Shown here one piece after another: positions 23,401 to 31,367 of a stretch of 60,324 bases of DNA. Position 1 is the stretch's first letter; each line of letters opens with the position of its first letter. The notes beneath the pieces are model-generated. The model was not told the DNA's origin. It worked only from the letters and a program-made list of their open reading frames with translations, and did not search any database. The stretch is from Phoronis australis (taxonomy: Eukaryota; Phoronida; Phoronidae), in NCBI GenBank assembly GCA_002633005.1, contig NMRA01000218.1, positions 440,334-500,657 of the forward strand, read 5' to 3'. Both the position numbers and the translations under genes were made by a program.

Positions 23401-23643
23401 TGTGGATACTGTCAACAAAATGGTGAAAGTGTAGTTTTTAACAACCTTCAAGCTTTTCGCGGCCATCTTAAGGAACATTCAGCTGCAACTGCAGCTTTCA
23501 AAGAAAAGGATGCTTGCCTTTCAAAAATGAATAAATTTCCACTCAACAAACTGAATGAGCTGGCAGCATCAAAAAAAACAGGTTTAGCGAACATTGCAAA
23601 GCAGAAGACGAAGTTGATTTCAAAAACAAAGAAACAAACCTAA
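20455..23643 (+). CDS. Ulp1-type (C48) cysteine protease with zinc-ribbon and C-terminal zinc finger, transposon-derived
   Basis: A single open frame of about 1062 codons. The first triplet is TTG directly after a strong acceptor (CCATCTGTTCAG), so it is probably an internal exon; the first in-frame ATG is at 20524 (MPPKRQ). Residues about 40-340 form a Ulp1-like protease: His212 in NHWAL, Asp229 in YADTNGW, Gln289 and Cys291 in LQTCG. The His-Asp spacing of 17 equals that of yeast Ulp1. Residues about 350-500 are a low-complexity linker with a repeated KLQLN+LGKG motif. About 505-640 is an uncharacterised conserved block. About 690-760 is Cys-rich with CDNCGKKY. The C-terminus has CNTC, then H-x4-H, then CGYC fingers. 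Compared with the copy at 24278-28195, this frame lacks a roughly 2 kb transposase between RPPLSV and DEMKPL, yet stays open. It would be predicted to cleave SUMO/ubiquitin-like proteins if made; that is family inference. Confidence 0.75.
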   Translation: MSSKLIICNVDKSLIYNPTSSTVMPPKRQIDNARQLLRKHNFANAVQLDYETFSKAGFEYFGNLFEAKGISAKVTHEITWLSNSDQYLKGMFVKPVGKQHVLSFQQQLLTGKNGGRFEAHPDLLLKDVEDLLCNYWLNDLLISKFASIQKIAIPFVQLFNCTTDLNDLKARIENRDGPHQSNFNIVLILHVGLNADVSTFLNQNQSGDIANHWALSVYSYKDQTLVYADTNGWDISDEFVDRFQLLRTMLGKGVSKTVKVHDPNGTVFIRNKSAKHSCTHLCSQSYPLQTCGTVCGVAATIGMALATCDNRSFSQIVNGFKVVKLGHIRNISEQSSLYRLVLINWLMSNDIIIDNLFLKPKLQLNKLGKGTKITEGTGRCNNVQVDKTENSMDTDISSSTTDIASSTTPDNQTITCEKAFSTTKSKLQLNRLGKGGITNDKNINSSNSVHLSTNIVDTSVTPMSNVQVKFGEEVHTSKQQMISQSTKFTNSTANTEKKHHHTKSSLKTTEDNSVSSHHSVNLDFTNMSSLVASNPKVYADSQYLRLQCILPNGIKVSKQFHCSSDQKNDGLAMQNIQDFLNSQACRIWLTSRMAKSSKKLGNKNLDWQYLGEVRIGPEALEYVESYLFNLNQAVKVAEPDCTSAVYHKDTPRTSVTSHEKWGKSSRGKGGKTNRLDQKFEYTGTSVNKNIITWYLTCASQTDQCRSDCGKLLTNFKTTIVNDECTNCRFHLKSNKKCDNCGKKYSSRWYTDDKTRCRTCYAYKQKHLTDRESDKCKIAVKDAVEHDHLKCKWQLKLVVNTRNTDIYEIYASSKNSKYHTSQPVALSKRPPLSVDEMKPLTEIQGSGYDPYRPILPRPDKSKETFCGRKTKRKATRKNFIEVAQSGRKALGKDIIGSIRTKTGEVENAIDLSTYIQDPVPVKKFKPIKENQCSQYIASNFSNEILEELQVCNTCILEGVSKPFYFTNEKSLERHIEFKHKKRRCGYCQQNGESVVFNNLQAFRGHLKEHSAATAAFKEKDACLSKMNKFPLNKLNELAASKKTGLANIAKQKTKLISKTKKQT

Positions 23644-24277
23644 AACCAGTTTGCAACATTTCTTCTGTTCTGTTTGTAACATGGAATGTTCCGATCCAGA
23701 NCTAGCCTATTGAGGAGACAATGACCATGCCTTTCCATTTTGCAAAGTATGCCCTCTACTGGCCACTTTATGGTACCAATAAATAACCCTAGAAGGATAC
23801 CGTATGCGGTGCAATTGTGGGCGCATTTCAACGCTCCGCGTTGCTCTTGTTTGTTCTTGTGGTTGACTGCACAGGCGCTTGAGTTTATCTGCTCCTCCAT
23901 CACCACTAACGTCATTCATTACTATAAGAAAACATGTTTCTTATATATGGTTATTAGCCGTCGAAAAATTCGAGCACCTGTGGTTAAATGGTGTTATGGG
24001 CATGCCGATGAGGAGACCGGAGGGAGTGAAAAAGTCGGAACTTTTTGCAAGTTGCATTTTTGTTTCAGTTTTTGATTCTGTGCGGATTGTTTATAAAATT
24101 TACTAAAATTACCCACCATCAAAAATTTGTGGCCCAATGAAACAACAATGACCTGTAAATTTTTATTTTTTGAAGTACGACCACCAGCCATTTTGAATTT
24201 AAATCAAACGCAACCACCCATAAATTTTTATTTCAGTTGCCTTCCCCCCCTCCCACACAGATTTTGCTGGAACAGCC
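23644..24277. other. end of copy 1, scaffold N and unrelated spacer
   Basis: 23644-23700 continues the element sequence toward the PHD-finger region, as in copy 2 (compare 27990-28050), but is cut by a single N at 23701. From 23702 the sequence is unrelated to the element until 24278, where copy 2 begins abruptly with the AAGTCATCACTTAAAAC segment. A CCCCCCCTCCC run precedes the start of copy 2. No gene seen. Confidence 0.5.
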
Positions 24278-25330
24278 CTAAGTCATCACTTAAAACTACA
24301 GAGGACAATTCCGTCACAAGCAACCATTCAGTTAACCTTGACTTTACCAATATGTCGTCACTGGTAGCCAGCACTCCTAAAGTGTATGCAGGTGGTAAAT
24401 ACCTAAGGTTACAGTGTATACTACCCAATGGAATCAAGGTGTCCAAACAATTTCACTGTTCTTCAGACCAGAAGAATGATGGTTTAGCCATGCAAAATAT
24501 TCAAGATTTTTTAAATAGTGAGGCATGTAGGATTTGGCTTACCTCAAGGATGGCAAAGTCATCTAAGAAACTTGGAAATAAGAACCTGAACTGGCAATAT
24601 TTGGGTGAAGTACGTATTGATCCTGAAGCATTGGAATACGTTGAGTTGTATTTGGGTGAAGTACGTATTGGTCCTGAAGCATTGGAATACGTTGAGTCGT
24701 ATTTGTTCAACTTAAATCAAGCAGTATAAGTTGCTGAACCCGATTGCACCGACATCAGCTGTTTACCATAAGGACACACCTAGGACCTCTGTTACTAGTC
24801 ATGAAAAATGGGGGAAAAGTAGTCGTGGGAAAGGGGGAAAACTAACAGACTAGATCAAAAATTTGAGTACACCGGTACATCTGTCAATAAAAATATTATT
24901 ACATGGTATTTGACTTGTGCATCTCAAACCGACCAATGCAGAAGTGATTGTGGCAAATTACTGACAAACTTCAAGGCCACAATTGTCAATGATTAGTGTA
25001 CTAATTGTCGTTTTCATTTGAAGAGTAATAAAAAGTGTGATAATTGTGGCAAGAAATACTCCAGTAGATGGTACACTGACGACAAAACAAGATGCAGAAC
25101 TTGTTATGCATATAAGCAGAAACATTTGACCGACAGGGAATTAGATAAATGCAAAATAGCAGTGAAAGATGCAGTTGGTTGAACATGACCATCTTAAATA
25201 TAAGTGGCAACTAAAATTGGTGGTGAACACTTAGGAATACCGACATTTATGAAATTTATGCAAGGAGCAAAAATAGTAAATATCACACCAGTCAGAGAGT
25301 GGCACTAAGTAAGAGACCGCCCCTTAGTGT
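24278..25330 (+). pseudogene. copy 2: conserved block and zinc-ribbon region, broken
   Basis: The sequence closely matches 21959-22954 of copy 1 with scattered substitutions, but it has damage. A 51-bp tandem duplication (24598-24648, 24649-24699) repeats YLGEVRI plus PEALEYVE. An in-frame TAA stands at 24727 where copy 1 has AAA. Further small indels and stops lie in the Cys-rich part, e.g. TAG where copy 1 has GAG near 24994. The 5' Ulp1 portion is missing. Confidence 0.75.
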
Positions 25331-27300
25331 AAAAACAAATTGGGACAGAAAGCGGTCTGAATGTAAGTTGTCAGCGCAGAGCATTCAGTCCACTAATTTA
25401 AGATCTATATCGGTTAACTTTGGATCCGAAGATCAGTCCAAAGACTACTTTACATTAGGACAGGTCGGGAAACGTGTTAAAGTAGCAGATAAGCACCAGA
25501 TTTCCTTAGCCATGGCGAAAAGAGATGCTATCGAGATAAGGGCTGACTGGCGAGATACTGAAAAACTTCTTGAAGGAAAATATAAGTCAGTATTATTGTT
25601 TCAACGGGGCAATGGTGAATTAAAGAGATTATCATATTGTCCTAGCTGGTGAACAAAATATTGTGTTTAAAACAACATGGTTCTACTGTGTACGGATTTG
25701 ACATAAAACATTTCATGTCTGTTTGCTACAAAACAGCTATTTTGACCTATTGTGATTTAAACAATAAAGGAAGGGTTGGGGCTGTATCAATATGTAATGT
25801 TGAAAATGAAAGTTCAATTTTGCTTACTTTGCAGATAGTTGCAGCAAATGTTCCTTGTTCAAATTCAAAATGCCAGCACCCTAGAAAATTGTTTATTTAT
25901 AATGACGAGAATGGTTTCTTTTGGATACGTTCATGCGCTTTTGATGAACCTTTTAGGCCCACAATACAACATGACAAAGCAATGAATATTCGAAATGCTG
26001 TCATGAAATTTGGATCTCTGTCGTCATTGTGCAACTTCCATGCACTTAACGCATTCCGTACAATTTTAAAGGAGGAAGCGGCACTGGTAAAAATTATGAC
26101 CCCACTTGAAACTGGATTTAAGCAAATTTTGAGATCTTGGAACAGACATATGCTTGACGATCTAGCTGATAAATATAAAGACCTTATTTTGAATTGTGTA
26201 CCAAGAGAAGTTGTTCCAGATAACGTGAAAACAAAACTCTTACGGTACTTAGATAATCAATGGTTTAACTGTGTCTGGACAGATAACTATACACATCTTC
26301 AGTTATATACCTAGTACCTGATGTAGATAAACGAAATCCATTAATTTTGACTGACAACATAACCGAAAGAAAATTCAAAGAAATTCAAGAATCAGATTTT
26401 TTAAGTCGCTGCAATCGCATGAGTCATCTAGTGAATGTCATGATCTCCTTGTTATTAAATCGCGAAGCAGTACATAAAACACAATCTCACAAAGAAAAGC
26501 CTAAAATTACAAACAAAACCAAAGTAATGAAGACTATTCTTCGAAGGTTAGCAATTAGTGCGATAACGCCAATTTCAAATGGTTGGTATTTGGTGTCCTC
26601 TGGTAGTGGAAATTTGGAGAAATCTGGTCTTTCCAACAAATTTTTACTCAGGTGAGGATGAAAATCTTCAAAACATTCTTGAGGATATTGAAGTTTCTTA
26701 TGAATGTGCCTCTCAAGTTCTTTCAAGAAGTTTTGACCCATCAGTTGCACAAAATACAATTTTTGAGCATGGATATAGCGCTGAAGATGCTGTGAGGAGA
26801 ACCAACTTAGATTTAATAAACATGTGTCTCTATTTTAATCGTGAGAAAACAAAAACAAAAGATTATCTTCCAGATCAGTGTCAACCATTGTTGGGCAATT
26901 TTGACCACATTTGTAATATTGACCTTTGCACTTGTACTTGCTTGGCTTTCGAACACAGCAGGTCAATCATATTTTTGCAAGCACCTGCATGCTGTGCTTC
27001 GAATAAAAATCAAGAGAATGACCCGAATGTACTTTTTCAATTGTATTTAGCTACAGTGCCCACAATTCCCGACTATTTGTCCAGCTTCAAAGATACTCTA
27101 TTTCAAGAAAATGACGCGACTGATTTTACTAAGCAACTGAAATCAGTGTCTCACATAGCAACTAGGGTAGAAATAGAAAAACTGCAACAAGACGGCACAA
27201 TTTTGCAAGTCCTGCACAACAGTTACCTTTGTAGCAATGTTTCAGGTGGAAGACCAGCACAAGTCATGCCTCATAAACAAGGATACAGAAGAAAAATGCG
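25331..27300 (+). pseudogene. MULE-type DDE transposase with SWIM-like zinc motif, decayed
   Basis: This segment, absent from copy 1, holds three overlapping frames (25299-25652, 25649-26314, 26579-27300), plus a stretch around 26330-26460. A likely first Asp lies in VYGFDIKHFM, a second in TIQHDKAMNIRNAV, followed by the LCNFHALNAF (C-x2-H) block that follows the second Asp in MULE transposases. The likely Glu is in DNITERKFKEIQ near 26360. Downstream, CTCTCLAF and, one frame over, FCKHLHAVL together make a C-x-C...C-x-H SWIM finger, also typical of MULEs. Stops and frame changes (about 25650, 26313, 26650, 26950) make it non-functional. The MULE superfamily call is from these motifs; a KDZ-type element is the alternative. 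Confidence 0.7.
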
Positions 27301-27940
27301 ACCACTGGATGAGATGAAGCCTTTGACTGAAATTCAGGGAAGTGGTTATGACCCGTACAGACCTGTATTACCAAGACCTGACAAGTCAAACGAAACATTT
27401 TGTGGGAGGAAAACAAAAAGAAAAGCTACAAGAAAATTTTTTATTGAAGTTGCACAATCTGGAATGAAAGCACTGGGTAAGGACATAATAGGATCTATAC
27501 GAACCAAAACTGGTGAGGTGGAAAATGCAATAGAGTTGTCTACTTACATACAAGACCCTGTTCCTGTGAAGAAATTCAAGCCAATAAAAGAAAACCAGTG
27601 TTCACAGTATATAGCTTCCAACTTCGGCTATGAAATACTCGAGGAGTTGCAGGTTTGTAACACTTGTATTTTAGAAGGTGTCGGCAAACCATTTTATTTT
27701 ACAAATGAGAAATCACTAGAAAGACACATTGAATTTAAGCACAAGAAGAGGAGGTGTGGATACTGTCAACAAAATGGTGAAAGTGTAGTTTTTAACAACC
27801 TTCAAGCTTTTCGCGGCCATCTTAAGGAACATTCAGCTGCAACTGCAGCTTTCAACAAAAAGGATGCTTGCCTTTCAAAGATGAATAAATTTCCACTCAA
27901 AAAACTGAATGAGATGGCAGCATCAAAAAAACAGGTTTAG
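27301..27940 (+). pseudogene. copy 2: C-terminal basic and C2H2-like region
   Basis: It matches copy 1 from DEMKPLTEIQ onward with few substitutions: the basic KTKRKATRK segment, the CNTCILEGV pair, SLERHIEFKHKKRRCGYC, and FRGHLKEH. It ends at a TAG (27938-27940) after a shortened A-run (copy 1 KKTGLAN, copy 2 KKQV and stop), a one-base homopolymer difference. In copy 2 this is attached to the transposase frame that begins near 26579, showing the original order transposase then zinc fingers. Confidence 0.65.
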
Positions 27941-28003
27941 CGAACATTGCAAAGCAGAAGACGAAGTTGATTTCAAAAACAAAGAAACAAACCTAAAACC
28001 AGT

Positions 28004-28195
28004 TTGCGACATTTATTCTGTTCTGTTTGTAACATGGAATGTTCCGATCCAGATGGTGGTGTCACACCATCAATCCAATGTCATAAATGTGATGACCGGT
28101 TCCATTTCAAATGTGTTAACTTGATGGAAGACAATCAACCACCTCCTGTGGTAAACTGGTTTTGTTTAATATGTGACACGGAACTACAAGAGTAA
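28004..28195 (+). CDS. PHD finger at the 3' end of the element
   Basis: The frame contains FCSVCNMEC, then IQCHKCDDRFHFKCV, then NWFCLICDTEL and a TAA. That is the C4-H-C3 pattern of a PHD finger, with the Trp two residues before the last Cys pair. It is probably a separate exon or a frameshifted C-terminus of the transposase protein. PHD fingers bind histone H3 tails in known proteins, so here it may direct element integration to chromatin. That role is inference. Copy 1 contains the start of the same region before the N at 23701. Confidence 0.65.
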   Translation: MRHLFCSVCNMECSDPDGGVTPSIQCHKCDDRFHFKCVNLMEDNQPPPVVNWFCLICDTELQE

Positions 28196-28446
28196 ACGGA
28201 CCATGAGTCTTGTGAGCGTGGCAACATATTTTGCTTTATTTATTTATTTATGTTGCGTTCATTAATATGCACGTGTAATTTATTAATATGTATTGACTGT
28301 GAAATCACTTCTGATGCCTTGGTGATGATCTATTCATTACACCGTGACTTTTGCTCATGTTTACATACAGGGTGTTCACGCTGGTTAGTCTTAGTAGAAG
28401 TATATAGCGAGCTAATGGCAATTGTATTATGAAAAAACTTTGAAGA

Positions 28447-28452
28447 AATAAA
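28447..28452 (+). terminator. putative poly(A) signal of the composite element
   Basis: AATAAA about 250 bases after the PHD-finger stop, the first canonical signal downstream on the plus strand. It may mark the 3' end of the element's transcript. Confidence 0.4.
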
Positions 28453-28459
28453 AATTTTT

Positions 28460-29240
28460 GGATTCTTGCACAACGTTGTTATTATTTAAAGCAAGCCTTC
28501 TTCAACTGTAATTCACAAGATTTTTGCAAAAAAGAGGATTTTGTTGGGTGCAATCTGTGAATTGACAAAAAATAGTTGTGCATACTAATTAAGATTCACC
28601 CAATGAACGGTTCTCACCAATTGATAAAATTAAGCAGTACCAACGGTTAATATGAAAAGTGGCATTGATTTGGAAATTGAAAATATTTGGGAAATTGAAG
28701 ATAATTGGAAATTGAAGATGGTTCACATTTGGTAAAATCACCTAACTCCGCCAAGGTGCTTGCATCAAAACACCTGCATCACCTTGCCAGTCCCAAGCCT
28801 GGATGAAGGAGGAGGGGGTGTTCTCTAGTTTCACATTAGAAGCTTATTGGTACTTTGGTTTTGGCAGGCATCGGGCCAAGACAAACTTCAGCCCAGCACT
28901 GGCAACAGGCAAGAAAAATAGGCAGGGAAAACTCAGACTGTGAGATTTTAAAATAGTAAGAATTGTGTTAAGTGAATCACATTCAGTCCTAAACACTTGA
29001 TGACGTCGAATGTTTACGGCACCTTAAAATGTTAACCTCCAAGTCCTTTGTCCCTGGCCCATTGATGACTAGCCAGGGTTTTCTTCTTAAAACCAGCAAG
29101 GGTGTCCATATTAGATCTGCTCTCCGGCGCCAACTGGAACAGACATCTCCTTTAATAAAAGTGAGTACTCTTTTGCCTAGCTAGTGAACCTGCAGTAATA
29201 CAACATGTGTATTGTAATCCTTTTACTCAGTCCTAGTGAC
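28460..29240. other. spacer between the composite element and the 81-bp repeat
   Basis: No coding block seen. A short run near 28680-28725 repeats GAAATTGAA/GATAATTGG in imperfect tandem (TTGGAAATTGAAAATATTT, then GGGAAATTGAAGAT, then GGAAATTGAAGATGG). Terminal inverted repeats of the element could not be recognised here. Confidence 0.4.
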
Positions 29241-29261
29241 TAAGAGTCTTAGTCTTAGAGA

Positions 29262-29870
29262 TTTAGGCCTACTGAAATGTCACCCAGCGGAGCTAGGTAG
29301 GACCTAGCATTTGTATTTTTGTGATGATACCTGGATCAGCTAGTTGACATTTGCAAGAGGTCAACCAGTAGAGTGAGGTAGAACATAGCATCTGAATGTG
29401 TGTGATGATACTTGGATCAGCTAGTTGACATTTGCAAAATGTCAACCAGCGGAGTCAGGTAGGACCTAGCATTTCTATTTTTGTGATGATACCTGGATCA
29501 GCTAGTTGACATTTGCAAAATGTCAACCAGCAGAGTCAGGTAGGACCTAGCATTTGTATTTTTGTGATGATACCTGGATCAGCTAGTTGACATTTGCAAA
29601 ATGTCAACCAGTAGAGTGAGGTAGAACATAGCATCTGAATGTGTGTGATGATACTTGGATCAGCTAGTTGACATTTGCAAAATGTCAAACAGCGGAGTCA
29701 GGTAGAACCTAGCATTTGTATTTTTGTGAAGATACCTGGATCAGCTAGTTGACATTTGCAAAATGTGAACCAGCGGAGTCAGGTAGAACCTAGCATTTAT
29801 ATTTTTGTGATGATACCTGGATCAGCTAGTTGACATTTGCAAAATGTCAACCAGTGGAGTCAGGTAGAAC
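29262..29870. repeat. 81-bp tandem repeat with a hairpin in each unit
   Basis: The phrase GTTGACATTTGCAA recurs at 29343, 29424, 29505, 29586, 29667, 29748 and 29829, exactly 81 bp apart each time. Each unit contains GTTGACATTT, a 3-nt loop, and AAATGTCAAC, a perfect 10-bp stem (some units carry a change). Two unit types alternate: one with ATTTGTATTTTTGTGATG, one with ATCTGAATGTGTGTGATG. Although 81 is a multiple of three, every frame meets a stop in each unit, so it is not coding. Confidence 0.9.
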
Positions 29871-31116
29871 TAGTTGTCTGGTAATTCAGAAGTGTTTTTC
29901 AAAAATTTCAGGTCATTTGCATGGAGTTTTTTGATGGCGTTGCGCTACCCGATAGATGACACAAGCTCGAATGAAAGATGAAGTAAACAATACAGGTAAC
30001 TATATGAAAATGTTGAATTGCCATGTGTAAGTTATTCGCAGATGCACAATTAATTGGTGACATATGTAACTGTGCACTTTTAGGGCAATTCCTAATTTAA
30101 AAAAATAATTAAGTATAATTGTCATTCTAGTGATCATTTTTAAACATTTCACATTTCATCTTTAGGATGGCCATATTTACTCATTAGTTTTGATATTGTT
30201 TCATATCATTCAAGATATTCAATTTGTTTAAAAGTTAACATCATAAAGAGTGTAAATTGACAGCATAGACGTCTCTGTGATGATGATCTTGTGCAAAAGG
30301 CCAAATCGATGTATTTTGATTAAAAAACAATAGATGTTGCATTGCTCTAATTTAATTTTGAGTCAATTGCAAAGTACCAATTACAGCTTAATTATTCTGA
30401 ATTGATATCTTCGCCATGAGAAACAGTTTTATCTTAGAAGTTCAGAGCGTATGTCCATGACTCACTCAACATCTAATTGGCTAACAAAAATATCTTAGAA
30501 GTTATCATCAAAGTGCAATTCACCCATAATTAATGTTAATGTTGATGTATGCATTGAAAGTGTAAGTGAGACCCAACAAATTATATTCCTAGGAAGAAAA
30601 TATTTTTCACAAAGTTGATCAAAATATTCTCTGATTATAAACCCACTGTCCATCAAAATGGAATTGATTGCGTCACAGCTACTAGTATGTGACTTGCATT
30701 CAATTTGTTCCTTTTGTATGCAACGCTTTCTTTACTCCATGTTACTTCTTGCAGTCTTCTTGTCTCAATGTACCCACTTGTAGCTCAGTGCAAACCGATT
30801 CTGCCTTCTGGAACATAACACACATGGACGGCGCACCATAGGGGGCTGGGGGAGCCATAGCCCCCCCACTTTTTTCAGTGCTCCGGCGCCCATGGTCTTT
30901 GGGCGGTGTACCACAGGGGGGCTGGGGGGCTGCGCTGCCCATGACACATATGACAGTTTGTCTTTGATTCTGCAAACATTGACCATCATGATCTTAACTG
31001 GTTGTCTTTTACATTTTGAAACTTTAAGGTTTTATTTTGTGATATTATTTTAAGGATGAGTCCTCATGCAGTGGACAAGCTTACTTAATAATGACATTAT
31101 TTTGCTTTCTCATCAG
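29871..31116. other. spacer; no gene, one hAT-like end remnant
   Basis: AT-rich sequence without a supported exon up to the acceptor at 31116. A G/C-rich repeat remnant lies at 30828-30945. Confidence 0.4.
30828..30945. repeat. G/C-rich element remnant
   Basis: A short block contains GGGGGCTGGGGGAGCC, then CCCCCCC, then GGGCGGTGTACCACAGGGGG. GGCGCACCATAGGGGGCTGG and GGCGGTGTACCACAGGGGGG are related, and the block resembles the compressed ends of a non-autonomous DNA transposon. It produces apparent proline-rich frames on the minus strand, which are not real. Confidence 0.4.
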
Positions 31117-31367
31117 ATCACTGTCAAGCTTCAGCAGAGTTTATTCATGAAGACCATGGGCATTTTCAGTGTTATTGCCTTACTCGAACGGAAGTAAGCA
31201 GTACGAATTTCGCCCTGATGTGCCACCACTGCGTTAATGTAGGATACCCAGCCGTACCAGGCCTCTTCCCTGTGAAAGTTACAAAGACAGATCTCTGCAC
31301 ACACACAGAGAAAGTGAACAAGTATGTAGTTCAAGGGGTTTTACAACCCATGTTTGGTTACAAATGA
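31117..31367 (+). CDS. unidentified terminal exon, Cys/His-rich
   Basis: After a good acceptor (TTTGCTTTCTCATCAG) an open frame of 82 codons runs to a TGA at 31365. It reads HCQASAEFIHEDHGHFQCYC, then FALMCHHCVNVGYPAVPG, then TDLCTHTEKVNKYVVQ and ends GYK. Cys and His spacing (HCQ, CYC, CHHC, LCTH) suggests metal binding, but I do not recognise a family. No start codon is present, so it would be a 3' exon of a plus-strand gene. It could belong to an element or to a host gene whose other exons I cannot see. Confidence 0.35.

Noticed and set aside
29262-29870. CRISPR-like array
   Set aside because: The repeats are contiguous 81-bp units without unique spacers, in a eukaryotic genome.
31131-31334. 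67-codon minus-strand frame
   Set aside because: It is the antisense shadow of the plus-strand exon-like frame at 31117-31367, which has the better splice site and composition.
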